Below, piece after piece: positions 16,291 to 23,265 of a stretch of DNA of 64,000 nucleotides. Under the pieces are notes generated by a model that saw nothing but the letters and a program-made list of their open reading frames with translations, made no database searches and was not told the DNA's origin. Each line of letters begins with the position of its first letter. Within the stretch, counting starts at the first letter, position 1. The position numbers were made by a program, and so were the translations under genes. The stretch covers positions 3,943,501 through 4,007,500 of the forward strand of contig NZ_CP165727.1 in NCBI RefSeq assembly GCF_041200175.1, read 5' to 3'. The stretch comes from Streptomyces sp. R33 (GTDB lineage: Bacteria; Actinomycetota; Actinomycetes; Streptomycetales; Streptomycetaceae).

Positions 16291-17463
16291 ATGCGTTTGC
16301 GAACCCCCGCCCGCAGGACCGCCGTCGCCGCCGTGGCCGCGGCCGCACTGGCCGCCGTCCCGGCCGGGATCCCCGCCACGGCCACCGCGTCCGAAGCCGG
16401 AACCGGCCGCCCCGGGGACATCGTCGATGTCGCCCCCTCGGCCTTCCACCCGCTGCCCGGCCAGCCCACCAACACCAAGGCCTGGAAGATCCACTACCGC
16501 TCCACCACTGCCGACGGCGCCCCGAACACCGTCTCCGGCACCGTGATCGTCCCCCAGGACGGCCGGACCGGCCCGCGGCCGCTCGTCACGTACGCCGTCG
16601 GCACCGTCGGCATGGGCGACTCGTGCGCGCCGAGCAACAACCTCCCGTACGGCACCGCCATGGAGGCCAACCTGATCCAGCAGCTCACCCTGCGCGGCTG
16701 GGCCGTGGTCGTCACCGACTACGAGGGCCTCGGCACCCCCGGGGTCCACACCTACACGGTCGGCCCCTCGGCCGGCCGGGCCATGCTCGATGCCGCGCGT
16801 GCAGCCGAGCGACTGCCGGAGGCGGGCCTGGGGGCCGGTACCCCGGTGGGCATCATGGGTTACTCCCAGGGCGGCCAGGCCAGCAGCTGGGCCGCCGAGC
16901 TGCAGGGTTCGTACGCCCCCGAGCTGAAGGTGAAGGGCACGGCGACCGGCGGGGTCCCGGCCGACCTGATGAGGGTGGCCGGCTTCAACGACGGCTCGTA
17001 CGGCTCGGGCCTGATCTTCATGGCGGCGGCGGGCCAGGACGCGGCGTTCCCGGAGCTCCGCCTGGACTCGTACCTCAATCCGGCGGGCAAGGCGTTGGTG
17101 TCGGGCATGAAGGAGAACTGCGTGGCGATCGACGCCATCGCGGGCTCCTTCAAGCGGATCTCCGACCTGACCACCCGCAACCCCCTCGAACAGCCGGACT
17201 GGCAGGCCCGGTTGAACCAGAGCAGGCTCGGGCGGACGGCCCCGGCCGCGCCGGTGCACCAGTACCACGCGCTCGGCGACGAGCTCATCCCGTACGCGGT
17301 CGGGCGGCAGCTGCGCTCCGAGTGGTGCGCGAAGGGCGCGAACGTGGAGTGGGACACGATCTGGGTCGGCGAGCACGTCAGCGGCGTGATCACGCACTCC
17401 CCGGCGGCGGGCGACTGGCTGGCGGACCGCTTCGCGGACCGCCCGACGCATCCGAACTGCTGA
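16291..17463 (+). CDS. secreted triacylglycerol lipase (secretory lipase family)
   Basis: 390 residues from ATG 16291 with GGGAGAG upstream. A signal peptide (RRTAVAAVAAAALAAVPAGIPATATASEA) is followed by an alpha/beta hydrolase. The nucleophile elbow is GYSQG in VGIMGYSQGGQASSWAAE; GDELIPY supplies the acid and GEHVSGV the histidine candidate. The family (LIP, Pfam secretory lipase) includes fungal and actinomycete extracellular lipases. Four cysteines could make two disulfides. Proximity to two acyl-CoA synthetases and an AraC regulator suggests a lipid-use neighbourhood, which is inference. Confidence 0.88.
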   Translation: MRLRTPARRTAVAAVAAAALAAVPAGIPATATASEAGTGRPGDIVDVAPSAFHPLPGQPTNTKAWKIHYRSTTADGAPNTVSGTVIVPQDGRTGPRPLVTYAVGTVGMGDSCAPSNNLPYGTAMEANLIQQLTLRGWAVVVTDYEGLGTPGVHTYTVGPSAGRAMLDAARAAERLPEAGLGAGTPVGIMGYSQGGQASSWAAELQGSYAPELKVKGTATGGVPADLMRVAGFNDGSYGSGLIFMAAAGQDAAFPELRLDSYLNPAGKALVSGMKENCVAIDAIAGSFKRISDLTTRNPLEQPDWQARLNQSRLGRTAPAAPVHQYHALGDELIPYAVGRQLRSEWCAKGANVEWDTIWVGEHVSGVITHSPAAGDWLADRFADRPTHPNC

Positions 17464-17486
17464 CCGGACGGGCACACCAACGCCCT

Positions 17487-17535
17487 CAGGCCCCAGGCCC
17501 CAGGCCCCAGGCCCCAGGACTCAGAGGCCTGGGGC
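17487..17535. terminator. tandem-repeat hairpin between lipase and MarR genes
   Basis: Four 8-bp CAGGCCC(C) repeats run toward the complementary AGGCCTGGGGCCT. They can fold as a hairpin between convergent genes; part of it lies within the 3' end of the MarR coding sequence (from 17521). Confidence 0.55.
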
Positions 17536-17952
17536 CTCGGCGTTCCGGATGATCCGGGTGAGCAGATCCCGTACGGCGGCCGACTCGGCCTCGGACAGCC
17601 CCTCGTGGAGCCGGGCGTCGAGCTTCGCCACCAGCGCGTCGGCCTGGGCGAACACCTCCGCGCCGCGCTCGGTCATCCGGATCTCGATCAGGGTGCCGTG
17701 GATCGGGTGCGGGCTGCGGGCGACCAGGCCGCGCGCCTCCAGCCGGCCGAGCAGGCTGTTCATCGTCTGCGGAGTCACCGAGAGCTTGCGCGCGAGCTCG
17801 GCGGCGTTGATCCCGGGGTTGTCGCTGAGCACGGCGAGCGCGCCCTGCTGCGCAGCGGTGATCCCCGCCTCGCGCACGGCGGCCTCCTTCGCGGCCTGCG
17901 TCACGCGCTCGGCCTGCTTGATGAAGACCAACAGTCGCTCGGAGTAGTGCAT
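17521..17952 (-). CDS. MarR-family transcriptional regulator
   Basis: 143 residues. The winged helix shows ALAVLSDNPGINAAELARKLSVTPQTMNSLLGRLEARGLVARSPHPIHGTLIEIRMTERG. It lacks obvious redox cysteines. It is divergent from the HbpS/GlcG-like gene, with 125 bp between starts containing an inverted repeat, so it probably regulates that gene and itself. Confidence 0.9.
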   Translation of the reverse strand: MHYSERLLVFIKQAERVTQAAKEAAVREAGITAAQQGALAVLSDNPGINAAELARKLSVTPQTMNSLLGRLEARGLVARSPHPIHGTLIEIRMTERGAEVFAQADALVAKLDARLHEGLSEAESAAVRDLLTRIIRNAEAPGL

Positions 17953-18014
17953 GCGCCGAGTGTAGGAGACGGTCGCCAGTTCCCGCCGAGATGACAGGCA
18001 GCTTGCGTAGAGCT

Positions 18015-18046
18015 ATTCGCATGCTGTTAGCTGCATGCATACGAAT
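18015..18046. promoter_or_regulatory. inverted repeat in the MarR / HbpS-like intergenic region
   Basis: ATTCGCATG (18015-18023) and CATACGAAT (18038-18046) form 9-bp arms with one mismatch around 14 bp, which itself contains a second GCATGC. It is AT-rich compared with its surroundings and placed in the divergent promoter region, so it is a likely MarR operator. Confidence 0.5.
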
Positions 18047-18077
18047 TACCGACAGCCACCAGTGCAAGGAGCTCGAC

Positions 18078-18530
18078 ATGACTGCTGTCCGCATCCGCCC
18101 CGCCCTCAGCAACGACCTCGCGCGCGCCATCGTCGACGCCGCCCTCGCCGCGGCCCGGGAGACGGAGCTGCGGTTCGCCATCGCGGTGGTCGACGAGTCC
18201 GGCCACCTCAGCGCGTTCGCCCGGATGGACGGATCGGGCCTGATGACCATCCAGATCGCCCAGGACAAGGCCTACACCTCGGCCGCCTTCGGCCTGAGCA
18301 CCACCGACTGGCACGAGTTCGTCGAGAACGACGCGCAGTTGTCGGTGGGCGCCCGGACGGGCATCGACCGCCTGGTCACCTTCGGCGGCGGCCTCCCGAT
18401 CGTCGTGGACGGCCAGCTGGTCGGCGGCATCGGCGTCTCGGGCGGCCACTGGTCGGACGACGTGAAGATCGCCGAGGCGGGGCTCGCCGCGATCCCGTCG
18501 AGCCCGTCGAGCCCGTCGATCTCCGCGTAA
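18078..18530 (+). CDS. GlcG/HbpS-family (heme-degrading-domain) protein
   Basis: 150 residues from ATG 18078, with AAGGAG 6 nt upstream. The pattern AIVDAALAAARETELRFAIAVVDESGHLSAFARMDGSGLMTIQIAQDKAYTSAAFG... and VGGIGVSGGHWSDDVKIAEAGL is that of the GlcG/HbpS family. HbpS of Streptomyces reticuli binds heme and senses oxidative stress; other members sit beside glycolate genes with no known activity. No signal peptide is seen. The C-terminus ends with a short repeated SSPSSPS. Divergent control by MarR suggests a small-molecule response. Confidence 0.85.
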   Translation: MTAVRIRPALSNDLARAIVDAALAAARETELRFAIAVVDESGHLSAFARMDGSGLMTIQIAQDKAYTSAAFGLSTTDWHEFVENDAQLSVGARTGIDRLVTFGGGLPIVVDGQLVGGIGVSGGHWSDDVKIAEAGLAAIPSSPSSPSISA

Positions 18531-18649
18531 CCCGGCGCCGGGGGGGGCGGTGGCGGGGGCGGTGGTTCCGGCCGGGCGGCGCCGGTGCCCTGGGGTGCGA
18601 TGCACCGCAGGGCAGGCCCGCACCCGTCCCTGGCCGTCACCGCGGCCCG

Positions 18650-20521
18650 TCATGCGCGGCGGTAGAGGTCCTCGATTTCCCGCTCGTAGTCGCGGGCGAT
18701 CGCGGCGCGCTTCAGTTTCAGGGACGGTGTCAGGTGACCCCGGGCCTCGGTGAACTGCCCCGGCAGTACGGCGAAGCGGCGTATCGACTCCGCCCGCGAC
18801 ACCAGCTGGTTCGCCTCGTCCACCGCCCGCTGGAGTTCCGCCCGCAGTTCCTCGTCCTGCACCAGCTCCCGCATCGGCATCGCCGTCTTCTTCCGCATCT
18901 GCCGCCAGTGCGCCAGGCCCTCCGGCTCCAGCGTGATCACCGCCACGACATAGGGCCGGTTGTCGCCTATCACCATGCACTGGCCGACCAGCGGGTGGGC
19001 CCGCAGCCAGTCCTCGAGCGGGGCCGGGGCTACGTTCTTGCCACCGGACGTGATGATCAGGTCCTTCTTCCGCCCCGTGATCGTCAGGTACCCCTCCCCG
19101 TCCAGCTCCCCGATGTCCCCGGTGGCGAGCCAGCCCCCGACTCCCACACCTCCGTGAGCGGCGGTGTTCCAGTACCCCGCGAACACGTGCCGCCCCCACA
19201 GCAGCACCTCCCCGTCGTCCGCGATCCGCACCGCCGTGCCCGGCAGCGGCCACCCCACGGTGCCGAGCCGCGGCTTCAGCGGCGGGGTGACGGTGCTGGC
19301 TCCGGTCGTCTCCGTGAGCCCGTACCCCTCGAAGACCTCGATCCCGGCCCCGGTGTAGAACGCCGCGAGCCGTCGTCCGAGCGGCGAGCCGCCGCTCAGG
19401 ATGTACCGCACCCGCCCGCCCAGCGCCGCCCGGATCCGCCGGTAGACGAGCGGGTCGTACAGCGCCCGCGCCGCCCGCAGGCCCATCCCCGGAGTCCGGC
19501 CCTCGACGATCTCCCCGTACCGCTGCGCGATCCGCGCCGCCCGGTCGAACGACGCGGCCCGGCCCATCCGTTCGGCGGTGGCCCGCGCGGTGTTGTAGAC
19601 CTTCTCGAGTACGTACGGGATGGCCAGCAGGAACGTCGGCTGGAAGCCTGCGAGATCGGCGAGCAGGTCCTCGGTCTGGATGCTCGGCGCGTGCCCGAGC
19701 TTCACCCGTGCCCGCAGGCATCCCACGGCCACCATCCGCCCGAACACGTGCGAGAGCGGCAGGAAGAGCAGCGTGGAGGCAGCGTCCTTGCTGACGGACT
19801 TGAACACGGGATGGAGCAGCTCGACCGCGTTGTCGCACTCGGAGAAGAAGTTGGCGTGCGTGATCACGCAGCCCTTGGGCTGTCCGGTCGTGCCGGACGT
19901 GTAGATGAGGGTGGCCACGGAGTCCGGCGTACGGACGGACCTGCGCGCGTGCACCACCGCGTCGGGCAGGTCCTCGCCGGCCTTGACCAGCCGCGCCAGC
20001 GCGCCGGTGTCGAACTCCCACAGGTGCGCCAGCCAGGGCAGGTGGGGCCTCTCGGCGCTGATGATGCGGGCCTGCGCGGTGTCCTCGACGGCGCAGGCCA
20101 CGGCGCCGGAGTCCTGGATGATCCAGCGGGCCTGGAGCGCGGAGGAGGTCGGGTAGATCGGTACGGTGACCAGCCCGGCGGCCCATCCGGCGAAGTCCAG
20201 CAGGGTCCACTCGTAGGTGGTCCGGGCCATGATCGCGAGCCGGTCGCCCTCGCGCAGCCCCTCGGCGATCAGGCCCTTGGCGACGGCCATCACCTCGGCC
20301 GCGAACTCGGCGGCGGTGACGTCCCGCCAGCTCCCGTCCCGCTCCTTGCGGGCGAGCACGACCTCGCCGGGGGCCTCGCGGGCGTTCTGGAACGGGATGT
20401 CCCCGAGCGACCCGCTCCCCGGCACCCCGGCCAGCGCGGGCACCGCCACCTCCCGCACCACCCCGTCGACGACGGTCAACACGGGCGGTACCAGCTTGGG
20501 CTCGGTTCCCACGGCTTCCAC
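18650..20521 (-). CDS. long-chain acyl-CoA synthetase (AMP-binding)
   Basis: 623 residues. The adenylation core YTSGTTGQPKGCVITHANF, the YGLTETTGAST motif, WLATGDIGELDGEGYLTITGRKKDLIITSGGKNVAP and a C-terminal lysine region (HLTPSLKLKRAAI) are intact. It is similar in build to the enzyme at 13214 but clearly a paralogue, not a recent copy. It should make acyl-CoA from long-chain fatty acids at the membrane. It is convergent with the HbpS-like gene and divergent from the decarboxylase gene across a C/A-rich 272-bp gap in which I see no clear site. Confidence 0.9.
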   Translation of the reverse strand: MEAVGTEPKLVPPVLTVVDGVVREVAVPALAGVPGSGSLGDIPFQNAREAPGEVVLARKERDGSWRDVTAAEFAAEVMAVAKGLIAEGLREGDRLAIMARTTYEWTLLDFAGWAAGLVTVPIYPTSSALQARWIIQDSGAVACAVEDTAQARIISAERPHLPWLAHLWEFDTGALARLVKAGEDLPDAVVHARRSVRTPDSVATLIYTSGTTGQPKGCVITHANFFSECDNAVELLHPVFKSVSKDAASTLLFLPLSHVFGRMVAVGCLRARVKLGHAPSIQTEDLLADLAGFQPTFLLAIPYVLEKVYNTARATAERMGRAASFDRAARIAQRYGEIVEGRTPGMGLRAARALYDPLVYRRIRAALGGRVRYILSGGSPLGRRLAAFYTGAGIEVFEGYGLTETTGASTVTPPLKPRLGTVGWPLPGTAVRIADDGEVLLWGRHVFAGYWNTAAHGGVGVGGWLATGDIGELDGEGYLTITGRKKDLIITSGGKNVAPAPLEDWLRAHPLVGQCMVIGDNRPYVVAVITLEPEGLAHWRQMRKKTAMPMRELVQDEELRAELQRAVDEANQLVSRAESIRRFAVLPGQFTEARGHLTPSLKLKRAAIARDYEREIEDLYRRA

Positions 20522-20793
20522 GGCGCCCTCCTCGGCTCGACTCGGGAGTTACCGCCGGTAATCTATGCACGCCCACTCCAGCTGACCACCCCTCCCGCCA
20601 CCCCGACCCGAACCCACCCGACACCTCCACACCACCCGCACCACCGGCACCACCCCACCGCCGGCCTCGTTGCCCCTCGTGCGAGTGAAGCGTCGCCGAA
20701 GATCGGCAAGCATCCGCGCACCGCCGAAAGACTGTGCCGCCGGACGACGACACGTCGGCACGACGGCACAGCGGCACAACAGAGGCGGATGCG

Positions 20794-23124
20794 ATGGCGA
20801 ACGGTACGGTCCTGCTGGCTCTGCGGGAGAACCCTCTGGGCGGCGGCGCGAGTTCTGAGCAACTGCGGCGCATCGGCAAGGAGATGGAGAACAAAGGGCT
20901 GGAGCCGCGGTGGGCCGCCAGCGCCAGGGACGCACGGGCCACCCTGCACACGGAGCCGGGACTCGCGGCGGCCGTCGTCGCCTGGGACCTTCCGGGCGGC
21001 AAGGGCGGCGCCGCCGAGGAGGGCGGAGGCGCCGAGGTCCTGCGGCACATCGCGCGCCGCTTCAAGGACCTGCCCGTCTTCCTCCTCATGGCCGACGAGT
21101 CCGACCAGGACCTCGAACACCTGCCCCTGTGGGTCTCGGAGGCGGTCGTCGGCTACGTCTGGCCCCTGGAGGACACCCCCGCCTTCATCGCCGGCCGCGT
21201 CGTCACCGCCGCCCGGGCGTACCACAAGGACGTCCTGCCGCCCTTCTTCAAAGCGCTGCGCCGCTTCGACGACGCCCACGAGTACTCCTGGCACACCCCT
21301 GCGCACGCGGGCGGCGTCGCGTTCCTCAAGTCCCCCGCCGGACGGGCCTTCTTCGAGTACTACGGCGAGCGCCTCTTCCGCAGTGACCTGTCGATCTCGG
21401 TCGGCGAGCTGGGATCGCTCTTCGAGCACAGCGGGCCGATCGGCGAGGCCGAGCGCAACGCCGCCCGCGTCTTCGGCGCCGACCGTACGTACTTCGTCCT
21501 GCACGGCGACTCCACCGCCGACCGGATGGTGGGCCACTACAGCGTCACCTCCGACGAGATCGCGCTGGTGGACCGCAACTGCCACAAGTCCGTGCTGCAC
21601 GGCCTGGTGATCTCCGGTGCCCGGCCCGTCTACCTCGTGCCCACGCGCAACGGCTACGGCCTGGCCGGCCCGCTGCCCCCGGCCGAGACGGATGCGGCGG
21701 CGGTCGCCGCCCGGATCGCGGCCAACCCGCTGACCGCCGGCGCGGTGTCGCCCGAGGCCCAGTACGCCGTCCTGACCAACTCGACGTACGACGGCCTGTG
21801 CTACGACACCGTCGCGGCGGCCCGGGCCTTCGCCCCCAGCACCCCGCGCCTGCACTTCGACGAGGCCTGGTTCGCGTACGCCCGCTTCCACCCCCTGTAC
21901 GCCGGGCGCTACGGGATGGCCGTCGGCCCCGACACCTTCGAGGGGCCCGAGCGGCCCACCGTCTTCTCCACGCAGTCCACCCACAAACTGCTGGCCGCGC
22001 TCTCGCAGTGCGCGATGGTCCACGTCAAGTCGGCGCCCCGCGCCCCCGTCGAACACGAGCGGTTCAACGAGGCGTTCATGATGCACGGCACCACCTCGGC
22101 GCTCTATCCCGCGATCGCCTCCCTGGACGTGGCCACCGCCATGATGGACGGCGCGCAGGGCCAGTGGCTGATCGACGAGGCGATCACCGAGGCGATCCGC
22201 TTCCGGCAGGCCGTGGTCCGCACCGGCCGCCGCATCGCCGCCGCGGGCGACCGGCCCGGCTGGTTCTTCGGCGTGTGGCAGCCCGACACCGTCACCGACC
22301 CGGGCACCGGCGAGCGCATCCCGTTCGCGGACGCCCCGCCCACGCTGCTGAGCCGCGAGCCCGGCTGCTGGCACCTCGAGCCCGGCGCCGACTGGCACGG
22401 TTTCGCCGGTCTCGGCGAGGGCTACTGCATGCTGGACCCGGTCAAGGTGACCCTGACCTGTCCCGGTGTGACGGCCACCGGCGAAACCTCGCCCTGGGGC
22501 ATCCCCGCGCGGATCCTCACCGCCTACCTGGCGAACCGCGGCATCGTCGTGGAGAAGACCGACAGCTACAGCACGCTCGTCCTCTTCTCCATGGGCATCA
22601 CCAAGGGCAAGTGGGGCACCCTGATGGACGCCCTCATGGACTTCAAGGCCCTGTACGACTCCGACGCGCCGCTGGACCGGGTCCTGCCCGGTCTCGTCGA
22701 GCAGTTCCCCCGCCGGTACGCCGGCACCACCCTGGGACGGCTGTGCCGGGAGATGCACGAGCACCTCACCCGCGCCGATCTGATCACCGCACTCGACACG
22801 GCCTTCCAGCAGCTGCCGGAGCCCGTCGCGCCGCCCCAGCGCTGCTACCAGCAGCTGATCCGGGGCGGTACGGAACGCCTGCGGCTGGCCGATGCCGCGG
22901 GCCGGGTGGCGGCCGCGATGGTCACGGTCACCCCGCCCGGCATCCCGGTGCTGATGCCCGGGGAGTCCGTCGGCGCCCCCGACGGCCCGCTGCTGCGGTA
23001 CCTGGGCGCGCTGGAGGCCTTCGACCGGGCCTTCCCCGGTTTCCACAGCGAGGCCCACGGCGTCACCATCGACCCGGAGAACGGCGACTACCGGATCGAA
23101 TGCGTCCGCCTGCCGGAAGCCTGA
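20794..23124 (+). CDS. PLP-dependent Orn/Lys/Arg decarboxylase (fold III)
   Basis: 776 residues from ATG 20794. An N-terminal receiver-like wing domain (about 1-140) precedes the large PLP domain. K398 in STQSTHKLLAALSQ is the Schiff-base lysine, and LHFDEAWFAY contains the cofactor-binding Asp. C-terminal segments (PGIPVLMPGE, DYRIECV) are typical. Length fits inducible bacterial CadA/AdiA-type enzymes. These remove carbon dioxide from lysine, ornithine or arginine to give polyamine precursors or resist acid; the substrate cannot be told by eye. It stands alone with no antiporter nearby, which argues for biosynthesis rather than acid resistance. A hairpin terminator follows. Confidence 0.92.
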   Translation: MANGTVLLALRENPLGGGASSEQLRRIGKEMENKGLEPRWAASARDARATLHTEPGLAAAVVAWDLPGGKGGAAEEGGGAEVLRHIARRFKDLPVFLLMADESDQDLEHLPLWVSEAVVGYVWPLEDTPAFIAGRVVTAARAYHKDVLPPFFKALRRFDDAHEYSWHTPAHAGGVAFLKSPAGRAFFEYYGERLFRSDLSISVGELGSLFEHSGPIGEAERNAARVFGADRTYFVLHGDSTADRMVGHYSVTSDEIALVDRNCHKSVLHGLVISGARPVYLVPTRNGYGLAGPLPPAETDAAAVAARIAANPLTAGAVSPEAQYAVLTNSTYDGLCYDTVAAARAFAPSTPRLHFDEAWFAYARFHPLYAGRYGMAVGPDTFEGPERPTVFSTQSTHKLLAALSQCAMVHVKSAPRAPVEHERFNEAFMMHGTTSALYPAIASLDVATAMMDGAQGQWLIDEAITEAIRFRQAVVRTGRRIAAAGDRPGWFFGVWQPDTVTDPGTGERIPFADAPPTLLSREPGCWHLEPGADWHGFAGLGEGYCMLDPVKVTLTCPGVTATGETSPWGIPARILTAYLANRGIVVEKTDSYSTLVLFSMGITKGKWGTLMDALMDFKALYDSDAPLDRVLPGLVEQFPRRYAGTTLGRLCREMHEHLTRADLITALDTAFQQLPEPVAPPQRCYQQLIRGGTERLRLADAAGRVAAAMVTVTPPGIPVLMPGESVGAPDGPLLRYLGALEAFDRAFPGFHSEAHGVTIDPENGDYRIECVRLPEA

Positions 23125-23164
23125 CGCGCCCGCTCGGCAACCGCCGAGCGGCGGTGACCCCGTA

Positions 23165-23188
23165 GCGACGCCCGCTGAAGGGCGTCGC
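23165..23188 (+). terminator. hairpin after the decarboxylase gene
   Basis: GCGACGCCC (23165-23173) pairs with GGGCGTCGC (23180-23188) around a 6-nt loop, 41 bp past the stop. Confidence 0.65.
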
Positions 23189-23224
23189 ACGGGGCCGGTC
23201 CCCCAACTCCTCGGCTCCGCAAGG

Positions 23225-23250
23225 GTGTGCGACGATCTCTCGTCGCACAC
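23225..23250 (+). promoter_or_regulatory. perfect 11-bp-arm hairpin just before the repeat-protein gene
   Basis: GTGTGCGACGA and its exact complement flank TCTC. It ends 15 bp before the ATG at 23266 and just before the GGGGGG ribosome site. In RNA it would be a stable hairpin next to the ribosome site; in DNA it could be an operator. Confidence 0.55.
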
Positions 23251-23265
23251 CACCCTGGGGGGTTC

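Noticed and set aside
18027..21089. 1020-codon open frame on the minus strand and similar long frame on the plus strand (18035-21610)
   Set aside because: Both cross several well-supported genes and show random Arg/Pro/Gly-rich composition; they are shadows of the synthetase and decarboxylase genes.
20563..23253. 896-codon frame antisense to the decarboxylase
   Set aside because: Shadow frame; the sense strand carries a complete PLP enzyme.
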